The position numbers were made by a program, and so were the translations under genes. Below, one piece after another: positions 16,498 through 25,192 of a stretch of 35,620 nt of DNA. How positions within the stretch are numbered: the stretch's first letter is position 1; each line of letters opens with the position of its first letter. Location of the stretch: NCBI GenBank assembly GCA_964516635.1, contig CAZEZY010000006.1, positions 1 through 35,620 of the forward strand, read 5' to 3'. The notes beneath the pieces are model-generated. The model made no database searches. It was not told the DNA's origin and saw nothing but the letters and a program-made list of their open reading frames with translations. Source of the DNA: CAZEZY01 sp964516635. GTDB lineage: Bacteria; Pseudomonadota; Gammaproteobacteria; Burkholderiales; Burkholderiaceae_C.

Positions 16498-17225
16498 GCG
16501 CGCTCCATGGCATCTGAGGTGAAGGTGGATGGCGAGAGTTCGCCGTCACGGAGCATGCGCTGTCGGCCCCCCTGCGCGTGCTGGAACAGGGCTTCAGCGA
16601 CGGCCGTTCCGTTTCGCTGTGCCATCAGATCCACGATGGCCCTGTGCTCTTCCGCGAAGTGCGGAATGGCCATGGGCGCCAGCAGGTTGCGACGGCGGAA
16701 AAGCACCAGCAGCTTGCAGAGTTTTCGGTATTGGCCGATCAGCACCTCGTTGCCGGTCATGGCCACGATGGTGTCGTGAAAGCGCAGGTTCAACTCATGA
16801 AAGCGATCGATTTCATGGGACTGCACCTGCTGCATGGCTGAGGTCATTTCGCACAAGGTGTGCAACTGCTCATCGGTGATTCGCTGTGCCAGCAATCGAC
16901 CAGCGGTGGCGTCCAGTCCGGCGCGCACGTCGTAGATGTCTGCGGCTTCCGACAAAGCGATCTGTCGAACGTGGGCGCTGCGGTTTTTGGTTTGCGCAAT
17001 CAGGCCGGAGCCTTCCAGCATGCTCAGGGCCTCGCGCAGGGGGCCTCGGGAAATGCCGAACTGCTGCGCCAGATTGACTTCATTCAGTCGCACGCCAGGC
17101 TGCAACGTCCCACCCAGGATCATTTCTTCGATGGAATCGGCCACCAGGCGGCTGAGTGAAGCCGACTGAACCAGGGCCAGGGCGTTGACAGCGGTAGTCA
17201 CGGAATCGGCGTGGATGAACGACAA
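16494..17225 (-). CDS. GntR/FadR-family regulator of phosphonate use
   Basis: This protein of about 243 residues has an N-terminal GntR winged helix (about residues 28-90; GVRLNEVNLAQQFGISRGPL) and a C-terminal all-helical FCD domain (about 100-225; the FHELNLRFHDTIVAMTGN segment includes a likely metal-binding His). It resembles the TIGR03338 group of phosphonate-utilisation regulators. It overlaps pbfA by four bases and is divergent from the importer operon, so it probably controls both. The start is unsure: the longest frame begins with TTG at 17225 without a clear ribosome site, and a good -10 (TAGAAT, 17240-17235) with TTGACA 15 bases upstream would place the transcript start only a few bases away. 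A GTG at 17201 is an alternative. Confidence 0.85.
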   Translation of the reverse strand: MSFIHADSVTTAVNALALVQSASLSRLVADSIEEMILGGTLQPGVRLNEVNLAQQFGISRGPLREALSMLEGSGLIAQTKNRSAHVRQIALSEAADIYDVRAGLDATAGRLLAQRITDEQLHTLCEMTSAMQQVQSHEIDRFHELNLRFHDTIVAMTGNEVLIGQYRKLCKLLVLFRRRNLLAPMAIPHFAEEHRAIVDLMAQRNGTAVAEALFQHAQGGRQRMLRDGELSPSTFTSDAMERA

Positions 17226-17261
17226 AAGGCTTTGATTCTATGTCCGATTCAAGCCTGTCAA

Positions 17262-17295
17262 CTGTCAACACTTTGTCACAAACCGTCTGCAGGAT
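17262..17295 (+). promoter_or_regulatory. Pho-box-like promoter of the aminophosphonate importer operon
   Basis: CTGTCAA (17262-17268) and TTGTCAC (17273-17279) are two 7-mers repeated with an 11-base period, each matching the PhoB consensus CTGTCAY at 6 of 7 positions. Ten bases after the second lies CAGGAT (17290-17295), where the -10 hexamer falls in E. coli phoA. A further TGTCAAC copy sits 7 bases upstream. The four linker bases (CACT) are less A/T-rich than usual. PhoB binding is inferred. Confidence 0.62.
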
Positions 17296-17370
17296 ACGCA
17301 GGGTGCCCGGTGACCCAAACGATGTGTCCCCGGTCATCCGTTTGTTTCAAGCCCTCAAGTCGGAGTCTCC

Positions 17371-18399
17371 ATGAAGCTCAAAAGTCTGTTCAAAACCGCG
17401 TTGGTTGGTGCAATGGCCGCCATGCTCACGCTGCCTGTTCTGGCCCAAAAAACCCGTCTGACGGTGTACACCGCCCTCGAGAACGACCAGTTGGGGCCTT
17501 ACAAGCAGGCGTTTGAAGCCGCCAACCCGGATGTCGAAATCTCCTGGGTCCGCGACTCCACCGGCATCATCACCGCACGCGTGCTGGCCGAAAAGGACAA
17601 TCCTCGTGCCGACGTGATCTGGGGCCTGGGCGCTTCCAGTGTGGCGCTGTTCGACTCCATGGGTCTCCTGCATGCCTACAGCCCCAAGGGCGTGGAGCAG
17701 GTCAAGCCCAAGTTCCGCAGCGACAAAAATCCGGTCACCTGGACTGGCATGAATGCCTGGCTGGCGGTGGCCTGTTACAACACGGTCGAAGGTCCCAAGC
17801 GCAACATGCCCAAGCCCGCTTCCTGGGCTGACCTGACCAACCCGGTCTACAAGGACGCCATCGTCATGCCCAATCCGGCATCTTCGGGTACTGGTTACCA
17901 GACGGTATACGCCTGGTTGCAGCTGATGGGCGAGAAGGCTGGCTGGGAGTTCATGGACAAGCTCCACAACAACGTGGCCGTTTACACCCACTCTGGTTCG
18001 GCTCCTTGCGTCCAGGCGGCTCGAGGTGAGCGCGTGATCGGCATCGGTTTCGACATGCGCGGTGCCCGTGAGAAAACCGCTGGCGCGCCCATCGACATCA
18101 TTCTGCCCAAGGAAGGCGCACCCTGGGACATGGAGGCGACGGCCATCATGAAGGGCACGAAAAACCTGGCTGCTGCCCAGAAGCTGGCCGATTTTGCCGT
18201 CAGCAAGCAGGCTTACGAGATGTACGGCAAGTTCTATGCGATCGTGGGCTATCCGGGGATGAACCCCAGCCCGCCCAACTATCCGCCCAGTGCCGACAGC
18301 GCCATGGTGAACATCGACCTGTCCAAGATGGGTGCCGAGCGTTCTCGCATTCTGGCCGAATGGACCAAGCGATACGACGGCAAGTCCGCTCCCCGCTGA
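17371..18399 (+). CDS. 2-aminoethylphosphonate ABC importer, periplasmic binding protein (AepX/PhnS2-type)
   Basis: This 342-residue extracytoplasmic solute-binding protein has a signal peptide (MKLKSLFKTALVGAMAAMLT, likely cut after PVLA at residue 25). The mature start KTRLTVYTALENDQL and the segments DVIWGLGASSVALFD and MPNPASSGTGYQTV are typical of the iron(III)-type SBP fold used by the putative 2-aminoethylphosphonate binding proteins (TIGR03261). It should capture 2-aminoethylphosphonate or close analogues. GGAG lies 8 bases before the ATG. It is followed by its ATPase (19 bases) and a fused permease, and preceded by a Pho-box-like site. Confidence 0.88.
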   Translation: MKLKSLFKTALVGAMAAMLTLPVLAQKTRLTVYTALENDQLGPYKQAFEAANPDVEISWVRDSTGIITARVLAEKDNPRADVIWGLGASSVALFDSMGLLHAYSPKGVEQVKPKFRSDKNPVTWTGMNAWLAVACYNTVEGPKRNMPKPASWADLTNPVYKDAIVMPNPASSGTGYQTVYAWLQLMGEKAGWEFMDKLHNNVAVYTHSGSAPCVQAARGERVIGIGFDMRGAREKTAGAPIDIILPKEGAPWDMEATAIMKGTKNLAAAQKLADFAVSKQAYEMYGKFYAIVGYPGMNPSPPNYPPSADSAMVNIDLSKMGAERSRILAEWTKRYDGKSAPR

Positions 18400-18418
18400 T
18401 CTCCCATTGCTGCTGGTC

Positions 18419-19543
18419 ATGCCCGTGAACGAAAGTCATCCCCCTTATCTGGACATCCGTGACGTTGGAAAACGCTTCGGTTCATTCTGGGCTCTCAAGC
18501 AGGTGTCGCTCCGCATCCAGCCGGGTGAGTTCATCTGCTTTCTCGGCCCATCCGGATGCGGCAAAACCACCCTGTTGCGCATCATTGCCGGTCTGGAGCA
18601 GCAGGACGGGGGATGGATCTTTCAAAAGGGCGCCGATATTTCGGGGCTCCCTTCCTCGAAGCGGGATTTCGGCATCGTCTTCCAGTCGTATGCCCTGTTT
18701 CCCAACCTCACGGTACGGGACAACGTGGGCTACGGCCTGAAAGGCAAGGGTTGGGGCAAGAGCCAGATCCAAGATCGTGTGAACGAGTTGCTTGAGCTGG
18801 TGGGGCTTCCCCACGCGGGAAGCCAGTACCCGGCTCAATTGTCGGGTGGCATGCAGCAGCGGGTGGCGCTGGCCAGGGCCTTGGCGACCTCACCGGGCTT
18901 GCTGCTGCTCGATGAGCCCCTCAGTGCGCTCGATGCCCGGGTACGTGCCCATCTTCGAACCGAACTGCGACAACTGCACCAGCGCCTGGGGGTGACCACC
19001 ATCATGGTGACACACGACCAGGAAGAGGCGCTCAGTCTGGCCGATCGCATCGTCGTCATGAATCACGGTGTCATCGAGCAGGTCGGAACGCCACAGGCCA
19101 TCTATCAGCAACCCTCGAGTGCATTCGTCGCCGACTTTGTCGGCAAGACCAACCCGTTGCGTGCGAGACTCATCGGACCGGGGCGTGCGAACTGGCATGG
19201 GATCGAACTGATCTGTCAGCCCGAAATGGCATGCACAGGTGAGGAGGACGTCACCCTCACGCTGAGGCCCGAGGACATTGTGGTGCACGACGAGCCCTGG
19301 TCGCCTGGTGCAGCTGGGGCGTCAAGCCAGCACAACCGGATGGCGGCGCGTGTCAATGACATGGAATTCCTCGGTCCATTCTGCCGGGTCAGCATGACCT
19401 TGCCGGCCAATGGTCAGCAACTGGTGGTGGATGTGCCCACTTCCCGTGCCTTGCTGATGGGGCTTGAAGCCGAACGTCCACTGACCGTGGAACTGCCTGC
19501 TCAACACATCCGCGTTTTCGGCGCTGCTTCAGGAGCCCATTGA
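18419..19543 (+). CDS. 2-aminoethylphosphonate ABC importer, ATP-binding subunit (AepV/PhnT2-type)
   Basis: This 374-residue ATPase has a complete set of ABC motifs: Walker A GPSGCGKTT, Q-loop FQSYALFPN, signature LSGGMQQRVALARAL, Walker B LLLLDEPLSALD and H-loop VTHDQEEAL. A C-terminal TOBE-like domain (about residues 250-365) is present, as in CUT1-type and phosphonate importers. The ATG at 18419 gives a normal N-terminus (YLDIRDVGKRFGSFWALKQV). It lies 19 bases after the binding protein gene, and its stop overlaps the permease start (TGATG). The neighbours place it in the TIGR03258 group. Confidence 0.92.
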   Translation: MPVNESHPPYLDIRDVGKRFGSFWALKQVSLRIQPGEFICFLGPSGCGKTTLLRIIAGLEQQDGGWIFQKGADISGLPSSKRDFGIVFQSYALFPNLTVRDNVGYGLKGKGWGKSQIQDRVNELLELVGLPHAGSQYPAQLSGGMQQRVALARALATSPGLLLLDEPLSALDARVRAHLRTELRQLHQRLGVTTIMVTHDQEEALSLADRIVVMNHGVIEQVGTPQAIYQQPSSAFVADFVGKTNPLRARLIGPGRANWHGIELICQPEMACTGEEDVTLTLRPEDIVVHDEPWSPGAAGASSQHNRMAARVNDMEFLGPFCRVSMTLPANGQQLVVDVPTSRALLMGLEAERPLTVELPAQHIRVFGAASGAH

Positions 19544-21219
19544 TGCGCGCTTCCTGGCAGCGCCTGGATGGCGATGACTGGCTGATGCGCCTTTGCGTCC
19601 TGTTGCTGGCTCTGTGGCTGGCCGTGACGCTCATCCTGCCGCTGGGTACCTTGCTGGTCAAAAGCTTTCAGGATGCCGATGGTGCATGGGTCGGATGGAC
19701 CAATTACACGACCTATTTCGCCACGCCCTCACTGACGCAGTCGTTGTGGAACAGCCTGTGGGTATCCACCCTGATCACAGCGATCGTCCTGCCGCTGGCT
19801 TATGTGTATGCCTACGCCCTGACTCGAAGTGCCATGCCGGGCAAGGGCGTTTTCAAGGCGCTGGCACTGATCCCTATCCTCGCCCCGTCATTGCTCCCTG
19901 CGATTTCGCTGATCTACCTCTTTGGCAACCAGGGCCTGCTGAATCACTGGCTCATGGGCGCTTCGATCTACGGCCCCATCGGGATCGTGATCTCTCAGGT
20001 GTTCTACTGTTTCCCGCATGCACTCATGATTCTGGTCGTGGCACTCGCCATGGCCGATGCCCGGCACTACGAAGCGGCCCGTGTGCTGGGGGCTTCCCCC
20101 TGGCGCACCTTCTGGACGGTCACCCTGCCCGGCAGCAAATACGGCCTCATCAGTGCCGGCTTTGTGGTGTTCACCCTCTCCATCACCGATTTCGGCATAG
20201 CGAAGGTGATTGGAGGCCGTTTCAACGTCCTGGCAACCGATATCTTCAAACAGGTCATTGGTCAGCAGAATTTCGAAATGGGTGCCGTGGTGGGTTTTGT
20301 GTTGCTTCTGCCAGCGGTGGTGGCCTTCGCTGCCGACCGCTGGGTGCAGCGGCGCCAGGTTGCCTTGCTCACTTCCCGCGCGGTCCCACTGATCCCCACC
20401 CGAAATCGGGCGCGTGACGGGACCTTGTGGCTGTACTGTGCGGCGATTGCCGGCATGTTGCTGGCCATTCTGGGCATGGCTGTCTGGGCCTCGCTGGTGA
20501 CGCGCTGGCCTTACAACCTCTCGCTGACCCTGGCCAATTACCAGTTTTCCGACTTTGACAGCGAGGGCTGGCAGGCTTACCGCAACTCGCTGACCATGGC
20601 TGCCTGGGCAGCGGTGGTGGGCACCTTTGTGATTTTCACGGGTGCCTACCTGATGGAGAAGACGCGCGGTTTTGGCCTGGTGCGAAGCGCCACCCAGTTG
20701 ATGGCCATGTTGTCCATGGCGGTACCGGGGCTCGTGCTGGGCCTGGCCTACATCTTCTTCTTCAATGCACCGGGGAATCCGCTGGGGTTTCTGTACGGCA
20801 CCATGGCGATTCTGGTGATCAATTCGATTGCGCACTTCTACACCGTGAGCCATATCACGGCCACCACGGCCTTGAAGCAACTGGATGCCGAGTTTGAAGC
20901 CGTTTCGGCCTCACTCAAGGTGTCATTGGGCCGCATGTTTGCCCGTGTGACGGTGCCTGTGTGCATGCCTGCCGTGCTCGACATCAGCATCTACCTGTTT
21001 GTGAATGCCATGACCACCGTGTCGGCGGTGATCTTTCTGTACGGATCCGACACCAAGTTGGCGGCCGTGTCCATCATCCACATGGATGAAGCCGGTTTCA
21101 CAGCGGCGGCAGCAGCGATGGCGGTGGTCATTGTGGCCACCTCAGCCGGTGTCAAACTGATCCACAGCCTGCTCACGATGCACCTGACCCGCCGGACGCA
21201 AGCCTGGCGCGTCCGATAG
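19543..21219 (+). CDS. 2-aminoethylphosphonate ABC importer, fused two-domain permease (AepW/PhnU2-type)
   Basis: This 558-residue inner membrane protein has about 12 helices in two BPD_transp_1 units fused in one chain, as in FbpB/ThiP and TIGR03262 permeases. The EAA-loop motifs that contact the ATPase are EAARVLGASPWRTF (first half, about residues 178-191) and EAVSASLKVSLGRMF (second half, about residues 453-467). It forms the whole channel by itself, so only one permease gene is needed. The ATG at 19543 shares its A with the preceding stop; AGGAG lies just upstream. The stop is 24 bases before phnW. Confidence 0.92.
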   Translation: MRASWQRLDGDDWLMRLCVLLLALWLAVTLILPLGTLLVKSFQDADGAWVGWTNYTTYFATPSLTQSLWNSLWVSTLITAIVLPLAYVYAYALTRSAMPGKGVFKALALIPILAPSLLPAISLIYLFGNQGLLNHWLMGASIYGPIGIVISQVFYCFPHALMILVVALAMADARHYEAARVLGASPWRTFWTVTLPGSKYGLISAGFVVFTLSITDFGIAKVIGGRFNVLATDIFKQVIGQQNFEMGAVVGFVLLLPAVVAFAADRWVQRRQVALLTSRAVPLIPTRNRARDGTLWLYCAAIAGMLLAILGMAVWASLVTRWPYNLSLTLANYQFSDFDSEGWQAYRNSLTMAAWAAVVGTFVIFTGAYLMEKTRGFGLVRSATQLMAMLSMAVPGLVLGLAYIFFFNAPGNPLGFLYGTMAILVINSIAHFYTVSHITATTALKQLDAEFEAVSASLKVSLGRMFARVTVPVCMPAVLDISIYLFVNAMTTVSAVIFLYGSDTKLAAVSIIHMDEAGFTAAAAAMAVVIVATSAGVKLIHSLLTMHLTRRTQAWRVR

Positions 21220-21243
21220 CGAAGCCCTCACGAAATCGTCTGT

Positions 21244-22362
21244 ATGTCATCCATCGATCGCGACCCTCTCCTGCTGACACCGGGGCCCCTCACCACAAGC
21301 CTGAGAACCAAGCAGGCCATGTTGCATGACCGGGGTTCCTGGGATCGTGCATTCAACGACATCACCGCCGCCGTCTGCCGTGATCTGGTCGGGTTGGTGC
21401 ACGGCGAGGAAACCCACGTGTGCGTGCCCTTGCAGGGGAGTGGCACCTTCGCCGTGGAGGCGGCGCTGGGTACGCTCGTTCCACCCGATGGCAAGGTGCT
21501 GGTGCCCAATCACGGTGCCTATTGCGCCCGGATTCTGCGCATCCTGAAGATCCTGAAACGCGAAGCCGTCGAACTGCCGTTCCCCGAAAGCGAGCCCATG
21601 GATCCGTCTGCCATCCAGGCGGCGCTGGTGGCCGATCCGGCCATCACCCACGTGGCGGTGGTTCATTGTGAAACCGGAACGGGCATTCTCAATCCGCTGC
21701 CGGACATCGCCCGGGTGGTGGCTGCACAGGGACGCAGGCTGCTGGTGGACGCCATGAGCAGCTTCGGCGCCATCCCGATCGATGCCCGACTCATGCCTTT
21801 CGATGCCTTGATTGCGGCCTCGGGAAAATGCCTGGAGGGGGTGCCTGGCATGGGTTTTGTGATCGCTCGTCGCAGTGCGCTGGAGGCCAGTGCCGGTCAG
21901 TGTCACTCGCTCGCGCTCGACCTGCATGACCAGTGGGTGTACATGCAGAAAACGACGCAGTGGCGTTTCACGCCACCCACCCACGTGGTGGCGGCCCTCG
22001 CCGAGGCCTTGCAGCAGTACCAAGAAGAAGGCGGGTTGGTGGCCCGTGGCAAACGGTATGCCGACAACTGCCAGCGGCTGGTTCAAGGCATGACCACACT
22101 CGGTCTGAAACCCTATCTGAGGCCAGAAGTGCAAGCCCCCATCATCGTCACCTTTCATGCCCCAGCGCATCCGGCCTGGCGTTTCCAGGCTTTCTATGAA
22201 GGGGTTCGTCAGCGGGGCTTCATTCTGTATCCGGGCAAGCTGACACAGGTGGAAACGTTCCGGGTGGGGTGCATCGGCGCGCTCACACCGGACGACATGG
22301 ACCAGGTGGTCCATGCGGTCTCGCTCACCTTGCAGGAACAGGGCATTCCTGTCCATCCATGA
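21244..22362 (+). CDS. phnW: 2-aminoethylphosphonate:pyruvate transaminase
   Basis: PhnW moves the amino group of 2-aminoethylphosphonate to pyruvate, giving phosphonoacetaldehyde and alanine. The 372-residue protein starts with the family motif LLLTPGPLTTSLRTKQAML. The PLP aspartate is in LLVDAMSSFGA (about D169) and the Schiff-base lysine in ASGKCLEGVPG (about K195). ETGTGILNP is the usual substrate-loop segment. The C-terminus ends in the family pattern YPGKLTQVETFRVGCIG. The gene lies between the importer and phnX, overlapping phnX by four bases (ATGA), which suggests translational coupling of the two pathway steps. Confidence 0.95.
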   Translation: MSSIDRDPLLLTPGPLTTSLRTKQAMLHDRGSWDRAFNDITAAVCRDLVGLVHGEETHVCVPLQGSGTFAVEAALGTLVPPDGKVLVPNHGAYCARILRILKILKREAVELPFPESEPMDPSAIQAALVADPAITHVAVVHCETGTGILNPLPDIARVVAAQGRRLLVDAMSSFGAIPIDARLMPFDALIAASGKCLEGVPGMGFVIARRSALEASAGQCHSLALDLHDQWVYMQKTTQWRFTPPTHVVAALAEALQQYQEEGGLVARGKRYADNCQRLVQGMTTLGLKPYLRPEVQAPIIVTFHAPAHPAWRFQAFYEGVRQRGFILYPGKLTQVETFRVGCIGALTPDDMDQVVHAVSLTLQEQGIPVHP

Positions 22363-23198
22363 ACACCAACATTCAGGCAGTATCCATGCAGAACAGACTG
22401 GAAGCCGTCATCTTCGACTGGGCAGGCACCGTGGTGGATTTCGGCTCCTTTGCCCCCACGCAGATTTTTGTTGACGCCTTCAAATCCGCCTTCGACTTTG
22501 ACCTCACGCTGGAAGAGGCCCGTGGGCCGATGGGCTTGGGGAAATGGCAGCATATCGAGGCGCTCGGTCGGGATGCCGGGATTGCAGCCCGATGGCTGGC
22601 CCGCTTCGGTCATCCCATGTCCGAGTCGGAAGTGCGACACATTTACGAAACCTTCATTCCCCTTCAGGTGGAGCGCGTGGGATTGCACAGTTCCCTGATT
22701 CCTGGGGTGCTGGACGTGGTGGATCAGTTGCGTTTGCGCGGCCTGAAAATCGGCTCAACCACGGGGTATCCCCGTCAAGTGATGGAACGCCTCATGGGCA
22801 TGGCCGCAGAACAAGGCTATGCACCGGACTGCACCGTCTGTGCTGACGATCTGGCGGCCGGTGCCCGCCCGGGTCCCTGGATGGCGCTGGAATGCGTGCA
22901 GCAACTTCGCGTCGGTGCAGTGTGTCGCTGTGTCAAAGTCGACGATACCCTTCCGGGCATTGAAGAAGGGCTCAATGCAGGCATGTGGACCGTGGGGCTG
23001 TCGCTCTCGGGAAGTCCGGCTGGCTGGACCTTGGCCGAGTTTGAAGCCGCCGATCCCAAGGCCCGAACCCACATGCGCGATCGCGTGACCCCCCAGTTTT
23101 ACCAGGCGGGTGCCCATTACGTCATCGACACGGTGGCCGATCTGCCGCCGGTACTGAATCAGATCCAGCAGCGGCTGGCACTGGGCGAACGTCCCTGA
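22359..23198 (+). CDS. phnX: Phosphonoacetaldehyde hydrolase
   Basis: PhnX cleaves the C-P bond of phosphonoacetaldehyde, giving acetaldehyde and phosphate. The 279-residue HAD protein has the phosphonatase-type motif I FDWAGTVVDFG (nucleophile about D20) and the diagnostic Schiff-base lysine in ARGPMGLGKWQHI (about K62). GSTTGYPRQVM is motif II, and KVDDTLPGIEEGLNAG is motif IV. I chose the ATG at 22359, which overlaps the phnW stop; an ATG at 22386 with AGGCAG upstream is possible and would shorten the protein by nine residues. This is the point where all three amine-removing enzymes of the cluster should converge. Confidence 0.95.
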   Translation: MNTNIQAVSMQNRLEAVIFDWAGTVVDFGSFAPTQIFVDAFKSAFDFDLTLEEARGPMGLGKWQHIEALGRDAGIAARWLARFGHPMSESEVRHIYETFIPLQVERVGLHSSLIPGVLDVVDQLRLRGLKIGSTTGYPRQVMERLMGMAAEQGYAPDCTVCADDLAAGARPGPWMALECVQQLRVGAVCRCVKVDDTLPGIEEGLNAGMWTVGLSLSGSPAGWTLAEFEAADPKARTHMRDRVTPQFYQAGAHYVIDTVADLPPVLNQIQQRLALGERP

Positions 23199-23209
23199 GG
23201 GGAGCGACC

Positions 23210-24340
23210 ATGGCCCGATTGACAAACAAGCGTTACGACGTCGTGGTGGTGGGGGCAGGCATTGTGGGGCTGGCCACTGCCTGGACAGCCCGGCAGCGGG
23301 GACTGAGTGTCGCGGTGATGGAGCGCCAGCCCCGGTCGATCGGGGCTTCGGTTCGCAACTTCGGATTCATCACGGTCACGGGCCAGCGACGTGGACAACA
23401 CTGGCAACGTGCCCGCAAGACATTGGACATCTGGAAGCAGATTGCGCCTGAGGCAGGGATTCCAGTGGTGCAGAAGGGGCTGTATGTGCTGGCCCAGCGG
23501 CCTGAAGCCGTGCCGTTGATCGAGGCCTTTCTCCAGACCGAAATGGGCGAGGGCTGCCGGCTGCTCAATGCCCGTGAACTGGCCCGTGATTGCCCGGCGT
23601 TTCAGCCTTCGCATGGGGCACTGTTCAGTCCGCATGAATGCCGGGTGGAGTCGCGTGACGCCATTCCGAGACTCGCGCAATGGCTGGAGGGTAGCCTGGG
23701 GGTGGACTTCTACTGGAACACGCCTGTGATCGGTGTCACGCTCCCTCTGGTCTTCACGAGTCGAGGCGAACTCGATGCCCAGCACTGTATTGTTTGTGCC
23801 GGTCACGACTTCAACACCCTGTATCCGGGCTGTTTTGATCGGGCCTGTCTGAGGGTGAGCACCTTGCAGATGATGCGTGTCGATGTCGGGGGGGAGTTGC
23901 GTTTGCCTGGTGCCGTGATGTCCGATCTCAGTCTGGTCCGATACGAAGGTTACGCCGATTTGCCTGAGTGCCAGCCTCTGAGAGAAAGGCTGAAGGCGGA
24001 ACAACAGGCCTATCTGGACGATGGAATACACCTGATCGCCGTTCAGTCAGCGGATGGCTCACTGGTGGTGGGTGACAGCCATGTTTACGATGTGACCGAA
24101 GTGCCCTTTGCCAGGTCCGAGGTGGATGCGAGGATACTGGCAGAACTCAGGCGCATCATGTGCCTGCCCCACCTGGAGGTCACCGAACGATGGATGGGTG
24201 CTTATGCTTCAGGGAACGACGTCGTGTTCAAAGCCAGGCCTGCCTCTAGGGTCGTGCTCGGTACCGTGACGGGCGGGACCGGCGCATCCACCTCGTTTGC
24301 CTTTGCCCAGGAACTCCTGGATGAGGCATTGGCCTCCTGA
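23210..24340 (+). CDS. FAD-dependent oxidoreductase of aminophosphonate catabolism (TIGR03364, PbfD/PbfC-like)
   Basis: This 376-residue DAO-type flavoenzyme has the FAD dinucleotide motif VVVVGAGIVGLATAW (about residues 11-25) and the substrate-side segment SIGASVRNFGFITVTGQ characteristic of the PhnW/PhnX-linked TIGR03364 group. The C-terminal FAD contact GTVTGGTGASTSF is present. Members oxidise N-methyl-2-aminoethylphosphonate or other 2-aminoethylphosphonates to phosphonoacetaldehyde, an alternative to PhnW. Which of the two described subtypes this is cannot be decided by eye. GGGGAG lies 6 bases before the ATG and the gene starts 11 bases after phnX, so it is part of the operon. Confidence 0.88.
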   Translation: MARLTNKRYDVVVVGAGIVGLATAWTARQRGLSVAVMERQPRSIGASVRNFGFITVTGQRRGQHWQRARKTLDIWKQIAPEAGIPVVQKGLYVLAQRPEAVPLIEAFLQTEMGEGCRLLNARELARDCPAFQPSHGALFSPHECRVESRDAIPRLAQWLEGSLGVDFYWNTPVIGVTLPLVFTSRGELDAQHCIVCAGHDFNTLYPGCFDRACLRVSTLQMMRVDVGGELRLPGAVMSDLSLVRYEGYADLPECQPLRERLKAEQQAYLDDGIHLIAVQSADGSLVVGDSHVYDVTEVPFARSEVDARILAELRRIMCLPHLEVTERWMGAYASGNDVVFKARPASRVVLGTVTGGTGASTSFAFAQELLDEALAS

Positions 24341-24352
24341 TACCCTCGTTGC

Positions 24353-25192
24353 ATGGCGTCGCTTCTTCATCTCCTGACATCCGACTGGATGGACAGCGTC
24401 CGGCGTCAAGCCCGACGTGAACCCGATGGTCCGCGACTGCCACTGCGGTGTCGAGGGGAACTTGTCGGCTCGGTTTCTGCCTCCCTGATTGAATCGTTAC
24501 AGCAGGCAGGGTATCCGTTAGGGGCATTGCGCATGGCGGTTGAAGTCGGCCAGGGTGGGTCGCAAGTGTCTGTGCTGGGTGATCCCGACCAGGCCTGGGC
24601 CTGCTGGATGGAGGTGCTTCTGCGTTTGGGTTGGCTGCAAGGTGCCCATTCTGAAAGGGTTTCCCTCTATGCCACCTCTGGTCAGGTGCTCGGCACCATC
24701 CCGCGCCCCCTGGCCCGTTGGCTGGGTGTGACCACGCAAAGCGTTCATGTGGTGGGTTTTTCCACTTCGGGGTGTTGCTGGGTGCAGAAGCGATCGGCGT
24801 CCAAAGCAGAGGACCCCGGGCTTTGGGATACTTTGATGGGTGGAACGGTGGTGGCCGGTGAGCAGCCTGAAGATGCCCTGACTCGGGAACTGTGGGAGGA
24901 AGCGGGTCTGCGTCTGACCGATCTGTCGGCCATCCAGCCCATGGGGACGGTTGTGGTTCGGCAACCACGTCCGATCAATGGTCAATCGGGCTACCAGATC
25001 GAGCGCATCCATTGTTTTGCTGCCACCTTGCTCGAAGGAAGGCAGCCCGTCAATCAGGACGGAGAGGTGGAATCGTTCGAATGCCTATTGCCAGCAGAAC
25101 TGTCTGCCAGGATGATGAGGGAAGACTTCACCATCGAAGCGGCCTGTGTGCTGGTGCAGGTGTTGTGCGCGCCAGATCCCATCACCACCTGA
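24353..25192 (+). CDS. Nudix hydrolase with N-terminal DUF4743-like domain
   Basis: This 279-residue protein has an N-terminal domain of about 120 residues resembling DUF4743, then a Nudix domain. The Nudix box is complete: G-TVVAG-E-QPEDALT-REL-W-EE-A-G-L fits GX5EX7REUXEEXGU. This arrangement is found in plant, yeast and bacterial Nudix proteins that hydrolyse damaged (oxo and oxy) thiamine diphosphate. No thiamine-dependent enzyme is visible in the window. It starts 12 bases after the FAD oxidoreductase, so it is probably the last gene of the phosphonate transcript. Its stop overlaps the opposing SMR gene by 11 bases. Whether it acts on thiamine diphosphate here or on another nucleotide is not known. 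Confidence 0.8.
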   Translation: MASLLHLLTSDWMDSVRRQARREPDGPRLPLRCRGELVGSVSASLIESLQQAGYPLGALRMAVEVGQGGSQVSVLGDPDQAWACWMEVLLRLGWLQGAHSERVSLYATSGQVLGTIPRPLARWLGVTTQSVHVVGFSTSGCCWVQKRSASKAEDPGLWDTLMGGTVVAGEQPEDALTRELWEEAGLRLTDLSAIQPMGTVVVRQPRPINGQSGYQIERIHCFAATLLEGRQPVNQDGEVESFECLLPAELSARMMREDFTIEAACVLVQVLCAPDPITT

